A stretch of 64,000 bases of DNA from Gordonia bronchialis DSM 43247 (GCF_000024785.1 NC_013441.1:5144603-5208602), one strand, 5' to 3'; shown: positions 26,341 to 36,175, numbered from the stretch's first letter. Notes: generated by a model not told the origin, from the letters alone. Translations and numbers: made by a program.

Positions 26341-26880
26341 ATGTCTACGACGCCCGGTCGTATGGTGGTCACCGTGAGTGTCGTGTCCGTCGTTGTTGCC
26401 GTGGTGCTGCTGGTACTGGCCGCTGTCTGGGCGGCGACCGGCGTACTGGGCCTCGCCGGGCGGTTGAAGCGCAACCGGTGGCTCGGTGTCCGGGCCGAGG
26501 CGACCATGCGCTCCGAAGAAGCATTTGCGCTGGCCAACCGCGTCGCCGGGCCCGGTCAGATCGGTGCCGCGGTGATCCTGGTGATGGGTGCGGTCCTGAC
26601 GATCGGCGTGGACAGCGCGTGGTCGGTGACCTTCGGTGTCGTCGGGCTCGTCGCCGGTCTGTTCGTCGTCGGCCTGGTCAGCGCGCTGGGCGTTCGGGCG
26701 GCGCAGACCCTGCCGGCGCCCGACGACACCGGCTGCGGCTGTTGCTCTGATTCGCCTGAACAGTCTGGCACCGCCGGCGACAATCCGGCGGGCGACAGTC
26801 CGGCCGCCGACTGCGGAACCGCGAGCTGCGGCTCGTGCTCGTTGCGGGGTCTGTGCGGCAACGAGCCCGCCCAGGCCTGA
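26341..26880 (+). CDS. SdpI-like membrane protein with cysteine-rich tail
   Basis: The 179-residue protein has three predicted membrane helices (about 8-32, 72-92 and 96-116). [26 protein letters not shown] in the first loop is typical of SdpI/YhfL-type proteins, known in Bacillus as an immunity protein. The last 50 residues carry seven cysteines (GCGCC, DCG, SCGSC, LCG), unusual for the family. The start is uncertain: ATG 26341 or ATG 26362, neither with a clear ribosome-binding site. No toxin gene is visible beside it. Confidence 0.7.
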   Translation: MSTTPGRMVVTVSVVSVVVAVVLLVLAAVWAATGVLGLAGRLKRNRWLGVRAEATMRSEEAFALANRVAGPGQIGAAVILVMGAVLTIGVDSAWSVTFGVVGLVAGLFVVGLVSALGVRAAQTLPAPDDTGCGCCSDSPEQSGTAGDNPAGDSPAADCGTASCGSCSLRGLCGNEPAQA

Positions 26881-26896
26881 CCGGAGCCAGCCGACG

Positions 26897-27895
26897 ATGT
26901 CTGTTCAGTCGACCCTGCGCCGATGGTGGAGCCACTCCCCCGTCGACGGATTCATCCTCGCCATCATCGCCGCCGTCGTGGTGGCCGCCTTCCTGCCCGC
27001 GCGGGGCGACGCCGCGGATGTTCTCGACGCGGTCGTCGCGGCTGCCATCGCCGCACTGTTCTTTCTGTACGGCACGCGTCTGCACCCACGCGAGGCACTC
27101 GAAGGTCTCAAGCACTGGCGACTGCATCTGACGATCCTGGCGTTCACGTTTGTGGCGTTCCCGCTCATCGGTCTCGCGTTGCGGCCCCTGGTGGAACCCC
27201 TCATCGGTGATGATCTGTACACCGGACTGCTGTTCCTGTGCCTGGTGCCCTCGACGGTGCAGTCCTCGATCGCGTTCACCTCCATCGCCCGCGGCAACGT
27301 CCCCGGGGCGATTGTCAGCGCCTCCGCGTCGAACATCCTGGGCGTGTTCCTCACTCCGCTGCTGGTGGTCGCGCTCCTGACCACCACGAGCGGGGTGCAC
27401 ATCGACGCGACGTCGGTACTCAAGATCGTCGCGCAGATCCTGGTGCCGTTCCTCCTCGGGCAACTCGCCCGCCCCTGGGTGGGCCCGTTCTTCACCCGGC
27501 ACGCCGCGGCCACCAAGTTCGCCGACCGCGGATCCATCGTCCTGGTGGTCTACTCGGCCTTCAGTGAGGGTGTGCGTGAAGGCATCTGGTCGGCTGTCAG
27601 TGTGAGCCAGGTTCTCCTGGTGACCCTCATCTCGCTGATCTTCGTGCTGGTGATGCTCGCGGTCACCCGCTGGGTTCCGCAACGGCTCGGCTTCTCCCGC
27701 GAGGACGTGATCGCAATCCAGTTCTGCGGCACCAAGAAGAGCCTTGCCACCGGTCTGCCGATGGCGACGGTGCTCTTCGCCGGATCCGTCGTCGGGCTCG
27801 TGGTGTTGCCGCTCATGATCTTCCACCAGATCCAGCTGATCCTGTGCTCGTGGCTCGCGACCCGGTATGGGCGGGAGGCTGCAGCACCTGGTTGA
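26897..27895 (+). CDS. SBF-like/bile acid:sodium symporter family transporter
   Basis: Start at ATG 26897 gives 332 residues. About nine to ten hydrophobic helices cover the protein. The family core includes [39 protein letters not shown] and [21 protein letters not shown], the crossed-helix sodium-site region of the BASS/YfeH group. Its substrate may be an organic anion and cannot be assigned. It follows the SdpI-like gene by 16 bp and may be co-transcribed with it. Confidence 0.85.
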   Translation: MSVQSTLRRWWSHSPVDGFILAIIAAVVVAAFLPARGDAADVLDAVVAAAIAALFFLYGTRLHPREALEGLKHWRLHLTILAFTFVAFPLIGLALRPLVEPLIGDDLYTGLLFLCLVPSTVQSSIAFTSIARGNVPGAIVSASASNILGVFLTPLLVVALLTTTSGVHIDATSVLKIVAQILVPFLLGQLARPWVGPFFTRHAAATKFADRGSIVLVVYSAFSEGVREGIWSAVSVSQVLLVTLISLIFVLVMLAVTRWVPQRLGFSREDVIAIQFCGTKKSLATGLPMATVLFAGSVVGLVVLPLMIFHQIQLILCSWLATRYGREAAAPG

Positions 27896-27955
27896 GCCCG
27901 CCGTTCCCAGAACTCGTGACTGGGGTCACCAAAGCTGTTGTCTCACCGGCCCATC

Positions 27956-27977
27956 GAGGCACGGGGTACGGTGCCTC
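27956..27977 (-). terminator. Weak hairpin at the end of the CocE-type hydrolase gene
   Basis: GAGGCAC and GTGCCTC form a 7-bp stem with an 8-base loop overlapping the hydrolase stop codon, between convergent genes. No U-tract follows. It may act as a terminator, but the stem is short. Confidence 0.3.
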
Positions 27978-30015
27978 AGGGAATCGGCTGGGACAGCGGT
28001 AGATTCACGAAGCTGGGCCGGTTCGGGTCGAGCTGGATGTGCTCCGGTTTGAGTCCGGACTCGTTGAGCAGCGGTCGCAGCGGCAGTCCCCGCATGAGAT
28101 TCATCGCGAAGACGTCGATTCGCAGGCGGTGGCCGGGCCGGATCAGTGCCTCGGTCGGTAGCAACCCGATGTCGATCGAGACGGGACGTCCGGGGACCGT
28201 GCGCTGCCGCGATGCCAGCGTCAGCTTGTAGAAGGGGTCGATGACGTCGCCGTTGGAGGCGAACTGTGAGCGCGCGGGATCGATCGCCCGCAGTGACGCC
28301 ATCACCTGACCGGAACTGATGACCTTGGAAGTACCGTCTGGCGCAACATCATTGAGTGTTGCCGTCCAGTAGCCATCGGTGGCGTCCATCACCGCGTTGA
28401 CCCGCAGGTTCGCATACCCGGACACACTGCGGGTAGTCGTCATCGGCGCGGTGGTGAAGGTCAGCACGTTGCGTTCGGAGATGCGGGCATCGTTGGCGCA
28501 GAACGGGAAAAGAGCGAGCGCGCCCGCCATCTGCTGTGCCGAGTCACGCGAGCAGGCGGTGAGCACCCCGGGTGAAATCGTCAGTCGACCACGGGAATTG
28601 GACTTCGCGGTGGTGAGCGAGCCGTCGCGGACGGCATGCGGGGCGGTACCGCTGCGCCGGTCGCTCAGATAGAGCCGCTGCCGTGTCATCCCCGCGCGGG
28701 GGAACTGCTGGGCGGTGATCCAGGAGTCACCGACCTGCTTGAGCTGCACGGGACCGTAGGAGTCGATGCCGTTGTCCTTGCCCTTGAGCCATTTGTCGAA
28801 CCAGGCCTTCTGCAGGACGTCGAGCCGCGGCGGTGTGCCGGCGCGGCCGGTCTGACCGCCACCGATGGTGAGGTGATAGCCGTCGCCCATGATCAGCTGC
28901 TTCTGGCCCGGCGGCAGCGGGATCTTGTTGTACATCCGCACCTCGCTGTTGGTGAACAGGTCGAACCAGCCGCCGTAGATGAAGGTGGGTGTCTGGATGC
29001 GTTCGGCTTTGTCCTGCCACGCCTGGCGGGGCTCGGAGTTGTTGACCAGGAGCTCACGCAATTCCGGTGGCACCGAAGGGATGTCGGGGGTGAGCAGGGC
29101 TGCGAAGAGTTGCGGGTAGAACGTGAGCGGATCCGAGATCCGGTCGGCCAGCCAGCGCCAGTCGAAGGTCCCGTTGAGCATCGACGCCACGTTCGGCACC
29201 ATCTTCGTGGTGTTGACCAGGGTCAGCCACATCGGCAGGAATCCGACGCCCAGCGCGCCACCGGGTGCGACGATGTCACGGATCAGGTCGCCCCCGGGTT
29301 CGACCGGGAAGATCGCCTTCAACGCTGGCGGACGCTTGTTGGCCGCCTGGATCTGATTGATCGCCGAGTACGAGACACCGGACATCCCGATCTTGCCGTT
29401 GGACCAGCGCTGTTTGGCAGCCCAATCGATGACCTCGAGGGTGTCGCGCTGTTCGCGATTCTGGAAGACATCCCACTTGCCCTGGGAGAAGCCGGTGCCG
29501 CGGACATCGACGACGACCTGCGTGTACCCGCTGCGCACCAGGTTCTGGTCCACCAGGAACGTGCGCGCTCCCTGGTCCCGCAGGGTGTTCGTGAGCTGGG
29601 AGAGGTCCGCGACACCGCGGATGGGTGCCGAGATCTGGCCGACCGCGGTCGCCAGCTGCGTCAGGAACGGACCGAGCACCGGATGCTGGGTCACCGCCGT
29701 GCCCAGCGCGGTGATGAGCTTGGTGTAGGGCGTCATGTTCACGATCACCGGCGTCGTGGTGGTCGTGGCCCGACCGGCTGCGTTCGCCGGCCGATAGACG
29801 TTGGCGCGCAGGAAGGTTCCGTCACTCATCCGGATCGGGACGTCCCACGTGACGTTGACGCCCGCGTACGGTTGGGGTCCATCGTGGCTCGCCACCCAAC
29901 GCGCCGCCGCGGGTCCGCCGGTCGGGTCGGCCGTGGCGATCGCCCCACTGCCGGCGACGAGCACCCCGATCGACAGCAACGCGCCGACCAACAATCTGAT
30001 CCGGAAAATCCCCAC
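27976..30015 (-). CDS. Secreted CocE/NonD-family (X-Pro dipeptidyl-peptidase-like) hydrolase
   Basis: The 679-residue protein starts at a GTG. It begins with a signal peptide (MGIFRIRLLVGALLSIGVLV to ATADP, about 30 residues), so it is exported. The alpha/beta hydrolase core shows YTQVVVDVRGTGFSQGKWD and the nucleophile motif GVSYSA (Ser about 215). A C-terminal jelly-roll domain follows (about 450-679), including GHRLRIDVFAMNL. The family includes cocaine esterase and Xaa-Pro peptidases; in this group of actinomycetes the substrates are mostly unknown esters or peptides. Confidence 0.85.
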   Translation of the reverse strand: MGIFRIRLLVGALLSIGVLVAGSGAIATADPTGGPAAARWVASHDGPQPYAGVNVTWDVPIRMSDGTFLRANVYRPANAAGRATTTTTPVIVNMTPYTKLITALGTAVTQHPVLGPFLTQLATAVGQISAPIRGVADLSQLTNTLRDQGARTFLVDQNLVRSGYTQVVVDVRGTGFSQGKWDVFQNREQRDTLEVIDWAAKQRWSNGKIGMSGVSYSAINQIQAANKRPPALKAIFPVEPGGDLIRDIVAPGGALGVGFLPMWLTLVNTTKMVPNVASMLNGTFDWRWLADRISDPLTFYPQLFAALLTPDIPSVPPELRELLVNNSEPRQAWQDKAERIQTPTFIYGGWFDLFTNSEVRMYNKIPLPPGQKQLIMGDGYHLTIGGGQTGRAGTPPRLDVLQKAWFDKWLKGKDNGIDSYGPVQLKQVGDSWITAQQFPRAGMTRQRLYLSDRRSGTAPHAVRDGSLTTAKSNSRGRLTISPGVLTACSRDSAQQMAGALALFPFCANDARISERNVLTFTTAPMTTTRSVSGYANLRVNAVMDATDGYWTATLNDVAPDGTSKVISSGQVMASLRAIDPARSQFASNGDVIDPFYKLTLASRQRTVPGRPVSIDIGLLPTEALIRPGHRLRIDVFAMNLMRGLPLRPLLNESGLKPEHIQLDPNRPSFVNLPLSQPIP

Positions 30016-30111
30016 ACCCCCGATATCGATTTGTTACTGGCGGGTACGCTACGCGTGTCCGGCGTCACAGCGCAAGCCCTGGTCCGACCGCGCCACGCGG
30101 GGTCGCGGCGG

Positions 30112-30705
30112 TCAGTTGACGGTGACGTCGATGGGGTGGGTGGCCAGCAGCGGGGTCGGCCACGGCTGGCGGCGCAGGATGTCCGACCAGACATCGACGG
30201 CCGGTGGGGCCAGCACATCGCGCGGTAACGCCGAGGCGAGCAGCCAGCTGTCCCGCTCGAGCTCGCCGTCGAGCTGGCCGATCCCCCAGCCGGCGTACCC
30301 GGCGAAGATGCGGACGCCTTCCAGAACGTCGGTGAGGTCGTCGGGGTCGGCGTCGAGGTCGACGAGAACCACCCGGCCGTCGACGGGACGCAGCGCCGGG
30401 AATCCGGTGATGTCGGCGCCCGGCCGCGCGATGCCGAGGCACAGCGCGGCGTCCTGTTTGACCGGACCACCCACGTACAGCGCGCGTGGCGAAGCGGCGA
30501 GATCGGTCCATTGCGGCAGCAGATTGTGCACCGCGGTCTGGCTCATCCGATTGATAACCACACCGAGGCTTCCGGCGTCGTTGTGCTCGATGATGTAGAC
30601 GACGCTGCGTGCGAAGGTCGGCTCGATCAGATCCGTCGACGCCAGCAGCACGGTCCCCGGTCGTACCCGATGTGCCGATTCACGTTCCCGCGCGGCGCCG
30701 GACAT
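30112..30705 (-). CDS. YqgE/AlgH family protein (UPF0301, Rv0038-like)
   Basis: I start at ATG 30705, behind a G-rich site, giving 197 residues; the open frame continues to 30879 but that stretch looks like non-coding leader. Conserved parts are GTVLLASTDLIEPTFARSVVYIIEHNDAGSLGVVINR, YVGGPVKQDAALCLG and IFAGYAGWGIGQLDGELERDSWL. The function of the family is unknown despite the alginate-regulator name. It lies divergent from the MFS gene, the same neighbours as in M. tuberculosis (Rv0037c/Rv0038). Confidence 0.9.
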   Translation of the reverse strand: MSGAARERESAHRVRPGTVLLASTDLIEPTFARSVVYIIEHNDAGSLGVVINRMSQTAVHNLLPQWTDLAASPRALYVGGPVKQDAALCLGIARPGADITGFPALRPVDGRVVLVDLDADPDDLTDVLEGVRIFAGYAGWGIGQLDGELERDSWLLASALPRDVLAPPAVDVWSDILRRQPWPTPLLATHPIDVTVN

Positions 30706-30838
30706 GCGACCACCCCCGCCCGTCCCGGCCGGGTGGGTGTCGTCGCGGGAGTCGGGGGTGGGATCGTCTGCGTCGTCGGCGCCGGCCACCCGTCCATCAT
30801 CGCACGCCGGCACCCGTGTGGGTCGGTACTCTGGATCG

Positions 30839-32143
30839 GTGATCTCCTCCCGGTCCCGGCACTCTCGGGGCTGGCGCATATTCGTCGATTCGCTGCGTCA
30901 CTCCCCAGGTCTCGGCCGGCTGCTCGCGGTCCGGCTGTCCAGTCAGATCACCGACGGGATCTTCCAGGCCGCGCTCGTCGGCGGCATCCTGTTCAACCCC
31001 GAACGGCACGCCGATCCGCTCGCGGTGGCCGGTGGTCTCGCGGTGCTGCTGCTGCCGTATTCGCTGATCGGTCCGTTCGCCGGTGCCCTGCTTGATCACT
31101 GGGACCGGCGCAATGTCCTGATGTACGCGAACCTGCTGCGCGCGGCCATCATCGTCCTGGTGGCGACCGCCATCGCGGCGGGCGCCCCGGACACGGTGGT
31201 GCTGGTCGGAGCGCTCGCGGTCACCGGAGCGAGCCGCTTTGTCGCCGCCGGCCTGTCCGCGGGACTTCCGCATGTGGCCCATCGTGAGGTGATCGTGGCG
31301 ATCAACGCGTTGTTCACCACCCTGGGCGGGGCGATGCTGACCGTGGGGCTCGGTGTGACCCTGGGGTTGCGCGCCATCTTCGGCGACGACAACTCCGGCA
31401 GCGCGTGGACGATGGCGTCCGGGGTGGTGATGGCCATCGTCGCCGGCGGTCTGGCGCATCGGTTCGCGCCGCTGCAACTCGGCCCCGACCAACCCGACGA
31501 CCCGGGACGATCGGCCTTTCACGCTGTGTCGGTGGGTCTGCTGCACGGTGCGCGGGCCGTCGCACACTGCCGGCCGGCGGCCGCCGCGTTGTCGGCAATC
31601 GGCGCGCACCGGCTGGTGTTCGGGATGAACACCCTGATGATCCTGGTGATCGCGCGACACATCGGATCGGGTGACGGTGTGGACAGACTCAGCCTGGTGG
31701 TCGGCTTCACCGGTGCCGGGGCCCTCGTCGCGGCAGTCCTTACGCCGGTCGTGGTCGCGCGGTTCGGTCGGCGGACCACGCTCATCGCGGCTCTCGCCGT
31801 GGGTGCGTGCGCAGAACTCACCGTCCTGTCCTTCGACTTCGCGATCATCTGCGCTGCCGCACTCGTCCTCGGACTGATCGGCCAGGTGGCCAAACTGTGC
31901 GGAGACGTGGCCATGCAGGTCGACATCGACGACACGGTCCGCGGGCAGGTGTTTTCCGTGCAGGACGCCGTGTTCAACATCGCCTACGTGGGGGCGGTGG
32001 CGATCGCGGCGCTGGTCATCCCGCCCGACGGACGCGCCACCTGGCTGGTCGTCTTCGGCGTGCTGCTCTACCTGGCCGGGATCGTGGTGGTCGCGGTTCT
32101 GCATCGTCACCGGCCGGTGCCCGCGCCGGCCGTGGCGCGCTAG
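30839..32143 (+). CDS. Major facilitator superfamily transporter (Rv0037c-like)
   Basis: I choose GTG 30839, giving 434 residues; the frame upstream to 30704 lies over the divergent gene's leader. About twelve membrane helices are visible. The motif-A-like loop GALLDHWDRRN follows helix 2, and a related loop VARFGRRTT follows helix 8. This group resembles drug or macrolide exporters, but no substrate can be named. Confidence 0.85.
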   Translation: MISSRSRHSRGWRIFVDSLRHSPGLGRLLAVRLSSQITDGIFQAALVGGILFNPERHADPLAVAGGLAVLLLPYSLIGPFAGALLDHWDRRNVLMYANLLRAAIIVLVATAIAAGAPDTVVLVGALAVTGASRFVAAGLSAGLPHVAHREVIVAINALFTTLGGAMLTVGLGVTLGLRAIFGDDNSGSAWTMASGVVMAIVAGGLAHRFAPLQLGPDQPDDPGRSAFHAVSVGLLHGARAVAHCRPAAAALSAIGAHRLVFGMNTLMILVIARHIGSGDGVDRLSLVVGFTGAGALVAAVLTPVVVARFGRRTTLIAALAVGACAELTVLSFDFAIICAAALVLGLIGQVAKLCGDVAMQVDIDDTVRGQVFSVQDAVFNIAYVGAVAIAALVIPPDGRATWLVVFGVLLYLAGIVVVAVLHRHRPVPAPAVAR

Positions 32144-32175
32144 GGAGGCCACACCTGGTCGCCGGCCGATCGCGG

Positions 32176-32727
32176 TCACGGCCGGAAGCGGGGATCACGG
32201 CTGTCGTAGCAGGCGTCGGCGCGGCCGTCGCCGTCGAGATCGACGAGGACGTGGTCGAAATGACCGTCACCGTCGACGTCGACGTATAGGCGATCCGGTG
32301 TGATCCGTCCGCTGCCAGCGGGTCCCTCGAGTCGGGCGTCGACCTGTCCGTCGCCGTCGATGTCGAGATCGGCACCGGTGTCCGGCGATGACGGTGGCGG
32401 TTGCCCGGGTGGTGGGTGGCGCGGTGGGGGTTGCCGGGGGCCGGTGTCCAGCCCCTCGCGCTCGACGCGACTGTCCCACAAGCCTTTTCCACCGTCCCGA
32501 AAGAATGCGTCGTACTCGCCGTCGTCGTCGAGGTCGAGGACGCTGACATCGGCGACGCCGTCGCCGTCGGTGTCCCACATCGCATCGTCACGACGGCCGT
32601 CACCGTCGAAGTCGAGGAGCACGGCGTCCGGAATCCCGTCGTGGTTCAGGTCGGCGTCGGCCACCGAGGTCCAGGTGGTGGTGGACCCGTCGCCGGGCCC
32701 GAAGAGGTACTCGATCACCGGGTCCAT
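32176..32727 (-). CDS. Aspartate-rich protein with repeated DxDxDG calcium-binding-like loops
   Basis: From ATG 32727 the protein has 183 residues. Seven loops of the form D-x-(D/N)-x-D-G-x-x-D occur: DLNHDGIPD, DFDGDGRRD, DTDGDGVAD, DLDDDGEYD, DIDGDGQVD, DVDGDGHFD and DLDGDGRAD. A proline/glycine-rich spacer sits between the fourth and fifth. Such loops bind calcium in dockerin, thrombospondin-type-3 and EF-hand-like proteins. There is no signal peptide or membrane helix. I do not recognise the function. It is convergent with the MFS gene. Confidence 0.65.
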   Translation of the reverse strand: MDPVIEYLFGPGDGSTTTWTSVADADLNHDGIPDAVLLDFDGDGRRDDAMWDTDGDGVADVSVLDLDDDGEYDAFFRDGGKGLWDSRVEREGLDTGPRQPPPRHPPPGQPPPSSPDTGADLDIDGDGQVDARLEGPAGSGRITPDRLYVDVDGDGHFDHVLVDLDGDGRADACYDSRDPRFRP

Positions 32728-32829
32728 GCAGGGTTCGACGCAGCGCGCGCCGGTTCGGTTCCCTCGGCTCGCCCGCAATCCCGCACCGGGTGGGTCCCGC
32801 GCGCCGGCCACCGGGTAGGTTCAGGGCCT

Positions 32830-33921
32830 ATGTACGTGAGCGAACTCGGCGAACAATGGCACGCGGCCCGGGTGCAGCCGGCCTTCGCTCACCTGGACTC
32901 CGCGGCCGCGGGCAGGTCGTCGGACGCCGTGATCGAGGCGATCTCCGCGCATCTCTGGCGTGAATCCGCACGTGGCTCCTACATCGCCGCCGAGGAGGTG
33001 GCCGACGAGATCGCGCGCGACAAACGCGATCTGGCGTCGCTGATCGGGCACGCCACCGGTGAGCTCGCATTCCGGGAGAGTGCCCGCGCCGCGCTGCGTG
33101 CGCTGCTCACCCACTGGCAGCTGCCCATCGCGTCGACGGTCTGGGTGGCCAAGAACGAGTTCGGTCCCAACCTCGTCGAATTCGAGCGGCGGGGCTTCGC
33201 CGTGCGCACGTTGCCCGACGCCGACGTCTACGGCCACGTGGACGTCGACGCGCTCGAGAACATGCTGCAGTTCGAGCAGCCCGACTTCTTGCACATCTGT
33301 CACATCGGCTCGATGTCCGGTGTGGTGCAACCGGTCTCGAGGATCGTCGAGATCGCCCACGACGCCGGCGTACCGGTGGTGGTGGACATGGCGCAGGCAG
33401 CCGGGCACGTACCCACCGTGACCGGGGCGGACGTGGTCTACGGCACCAGCCGCAAGTGGCTGACCGGACCGCGCGGCGTCGGCTTCGTGGCCGTCCGGCG
33501 GGACTCGTTGCGCCCGGTGGAGATCGACAGCTCGGAGGCCTTTGTGGCCGGCCGCCTCGGACTCGGCGTCGCGGTACGCGAGGTCCTCGCGATCGGACAG
33601 CAGCGGGTGTTCCGCGAACTCGCCGCGATCGGACAAGCCACCCGCGAACGACTCCACGGCATCGCCAGCTGGGAGGTCCTCGAGCCGATCGATGAACCGT
33701 CGGCCATCGTCACCCTCGCCCCGCCGCCCGGTTGGCAGGCCGAGGACCTGATCGCCGCCCGGGACAAGCTGCTCTCGCTCGGCATCCTGGTGACCGCCGC
33801 CGAACCCTGGCGCGCGCCGCTGGCGACCGAACAGGCGGTGCTTCGTCTCAGCCCGCACCTCGACCTTCGGCGCGAGGACCTCGACCGGGTCGCCGACGCC
33901 CTGCGCACCATGGGGTACTGA
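32830..33921 (+). CDS. PLP-dependent class V aminotransferase-fold enzyme, EgtE-like
   Basis: ATG 32830 gives 363 residues. The PLP lysine lies in GTSRKWLTGPRGVGF (about residue 211), preceded by VPVVVDMAQAAGHV, which supplies the cofactor Asp. NEFGPNLVEFERRGF and FLHICHIGSMSGVVQPV resemble the ergothioneine C-S lyase EgtE. EgtE releases ergothioneine from its sulfoxide intermediate, but here no egtA-D genes are adjacent, so the enzyme may act elsewhere or on another substrate. Upstream is the divergent DxDxDG-repeat gene; downstream it converges with glpD. Confidence 0.75.
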   Translation: MYVSELGEQWHAARVQPAFAHLDSAAAGRSSDAVIEAISAHLWRESARGSYIAAEEVADEIARDKRDLASLIGHATGELAFRESARAALRALLTHWQLPIASTVWVAKNEFGPNLVEFERRGFAVRTLPDADVYGHVDVDALENMLQFEQPDFLHICHIGSMSGVVQPVSRIVEIAHDAGVPVVVDMAQAAGHVPTVTGADVVYGTSRKWLTGPRGVGFVAVRRDSLRPVEIDSSEAFVAGRLGLGVAVREVLAIGQQRVFRELAAIGQATRERLHGIASWEVLEPIDEPSAIVTLAPPPGWQAEDLIAARDKLLSLGILVTAAEPWRAPLATEQAVLRLSPHLDLRREDLDRVADALRTMGY

Positions 33922-34010
33922 CCCGAGCACCGTCGTGGGTGCGGCATCGTCGGGTTGCGGGGCGCGACGGCTCAACCAGCACAAGGGCGGCCCGCAGGCC
34001 GGCGGGCGGA

Positions 34011-35543
34011 TCAACGATCCGCGGCAACCTCGCCCACGATCTCGCTGACGGCTCCCCATGCCGCCTTCGCGTCGGTGTCGACGAGTCCGATCCTGGTGCG
34101 GCGGTGGATGATGTCGTCGGTGTCCAGGGCGCCCTCGTGGGTCAGGGCGAACTCGATCTCGGCACGGGTGACGTCGATGCCGTCGACGACCGGATCGAGC
34201 GGCCGCGGCAATCGGGCCTTCTCGATGACGGTCGGCGCCTCCGCACCGAAGCGCTCCACCAGGGAGGCCGGCAGACCGGCGACCTCCCGAGTTCCGACGG
34301 CGCCGACGAGCGGCGTCACCGTGGTGATGCAGTCGCCGGCGGACAGGCGGCCGGTCGCGACGGCGGTGTCCACGGCGTCCTGGGCCATCCGCCGATAGGT
34401 GGTGAGCTTGCCGCCGATGACGCTGATCAGCGTGTCGTCGGTGATCTGCACACGGTGCCGGCGTGACACGTCGGCCAGCTCACCGTGCGCGCCCGCGACC
34501 GGGTCACCGATCAGCGGCCGCAGGCCGGCGAAGGTGCCGATGATGTCGGCGCGTGAGAGTGGTTGTTGCAGAGCGCCGTTGATCGTCTCGAGCAGGAAAT
34601 CGATCTCGGCGCCGTCGGGTTGGGGCTGATCGGAGACCGGGCCCGGCGCGTCGACGTCGGTCACCCCGACGTACACGCGCCCGAGTTGTGCGGGCAGGGC
34701 GAACACGAAGCGCGACACCGATCCCGATACGGGGACGGTCAGCGCCGCACTCGGATACCCGAGCCGTTCCGCGTCGAATACCAGATGCGTGCCGCGACTG
34801 GGCCGTACGGAGATCGTCCGGTCCACATCCGGAGCCCAGACGCCGGTCGCGTTGATGACCGTGCGGGCTCGCACCTCGAAGCTTTCGCCGGTGCGGACAT
34901 CGGTGAGCGTGGCACCCCGGCCGTCGACGGCGGTGGCCCGGGTGAAGGTACAGATGGTCGCACCGAAGGCGGCTGCGGTGCGTGCCGCCGCGACGACGAG
35001 TCGGGCGTCGTCGACGAGTTGCCCATCGGTGGACGAGATCCCGCCCCGCAATCCGGTGCGGCGCACTGTCGGGCACCGGCCGAGTACTTCCATCGCCGAC
35101 ATCGCGGCCGGCGGTGGGAGCACCGACGACGGGGTGCCGGCGTTGCGGCGCAACAGGTCTCCCGCCCGGAACCCCGCGCGCATCAGCGCGGTGGATCGAC
35201 GCGGGCCGGCGTCGGGAATGACCTGCCGCAGCGGCCGGATGAGATGCGGGGCAATGGTCGTCATCAGATGATGGCGCTCCACCGCGCTTTCGCGAGCGAT
35301 GCCCAGCTGGCCGGTCGCCAGGTAGCGCAATCCGCCGTGGACAAGTTTGCTGCTCCATCGCGAGGTGCCCGAGGCCAGGTCGCCGGCGTCCACCAGCGCA
35401 ACCTGCAGGCCGCGGGTTGCGGCGTCGAGAGCTGCTCCGACGCCGGTGATCCCGCCGCCGATGACGAGGACATCCAGCGGCTCGCGCCGGTCGGCGAGCC
35501 GGCGCAGATCGGCTCCCCGTCGGAGGGCGGTCAGTGCGCTCAC
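34011..35543 (-). CDS. glpD: Aerobic glycerol-3-phosphate dehydrogenase
   Basis: The 510-residue FAD enzyme oxidises glycerol 3-phosphate to dihydroxyacetone phosphate and passes electrons to the quinone pool. DVLVIGGGITGVGAALDAATRG is the dinucleotide-binding loop. GTSRWSSKLVHGGLRYL is the GlpD family motif, and the C-terminal helical domain (about 380-510) is complete. The GTG start overlaps the stop of the TetR gene (GTGA), so repressor and enzyme are translated from one message. Confidence 0.95.
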   Translation of the reverse strand: MSALTALRRGADLRRLADRREPLDVLVIGGGITGVGAALDAATRGLQVALVDAGDLASGTSRWSSKLVHGGLRYLATGQLGIARESAVERHHLMTTIAPHLIRPLRQVIPDAGPRRSTALMRAGFRAGDLLRRNAGTPSSVLPPPAAMSAMEVLGRCPTVRRTGLRGGISSTDGQLVDDARLVVAAARTAAAFGATICTFTRATAVDGRGATLTDVRTGESFEVRARTVINATGVWAPDVDRTISVRPSRGTHLVFDAERLGYPSAALTVPVSGSVSRFVFALPAQLGRVYVGVTDVDAPGPVSDQPQPDGAEIDFLLETINGALQQPLSRADIIGTFAGLRPLIGDPVAGAHGELADVSRRHRVQITDDTLISVIGGKLTTYRRMAQDAVDTAVATGRLSAGDCITTVTPLVGAVGTREVAGLPASLVERFGAEAPTVIEKARLPRPLDPVVDGIDVTRAEIEFALTHEGALDTDDIIHRRTRIGLVDTDAKAAWGAVSEIVGEVAADR

Positions 35544-36175
35544 GCCGGTTCGCCATCCTCCGGAACAGATACGGCGGCAACGCTATCCGGAGTCTGGAGA
35601 TAACCGGCGATGACGTGGCGCAGTTCTGGTCGCCAGTCGTCGGCGAGGATGTCGGAGACCAATGCACCCGACTGCAGGAACGACTGCGCGATCAACAGCA
35701 CCATGGCAGCCATCTGTTTGGTGTCGCCGGGACGCACCAGAGCACGGGTCTGGGCCTGCGCGAGCAGATCGGCCAGCAGCGCGAGCACGCCCTGCTGGCT
35801 GGTGCCGAGACGCTCGAACATATAGGGCGCCATGAAGTCTCGCTGCTCCTGCCACAACGACGAGATGAGCTGATTGGCGCGCAGGGCGGCGACCACCTCG
35901 ACGATCGCGCCGGGTAGGTCGTCGATGCCGGGTCCGGCCGACGAGTCGGTGAGTCGGCCGCCGACGACCCCCTCTACGGTGCCGAGCACCTCGCGGGTCA
36001 ACAGCGTCCGGACGATTCCGGTGATGTCGAGCCACCGTCGATAGACGGTCGGACGGCTGACCCCGGCCTCGCGGGCGACCTCGGAGACCGTTACCCGACG
36101 ACCCGCGCTCCGGATCAGACAACGTCGGGCGGCGTCGAGGACGAGATCGCCGATCTCCTCGTTACGGATTGACAT
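35540..36175 (-). CDS. TetR-family regulator, likely controls glpD
   Basis: I start at ATG 36175 (MSIRNEEIGDL), giving 211 residues. The N-terminal helix-turn-helix is clear: VTVSEVAREAGVSRPTVYRRW at about 29-49. The ligand domain is helical and not assignable. It overlaps glpD, so it probably represses its own operon. GTAAC direct repeats lie within ten bases of its start codon, a likely operator shared with the divergent lipid kinase gene. Confidence 0.85.
   Translation of the reverse strand: MSIRNEEIGDLVLDAARRCLIRSAGRRVTVSEVAREAGVSRPTVYRRWLDITGIVRTLLTREVLGTVEGVVGGRLTDSSAGPGIDDLPGAIVEVVAALRANQLISSLWQEQRDFMAPYMFERLGTSQQGVLALLADLLAQAQTRALVRPGDTKQMAAMVLLIAQSFLQSGALVSDILADDWRPELRHVIAGYLQTPDSVAAVSVPEDGEPA

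Noticed and set aside
28636..30228. 530-residue frame antisense to the CocE-type hydrolase
   Set aside because: No motifs; the minus-strand gene has a signal peptide and catalytic motif.
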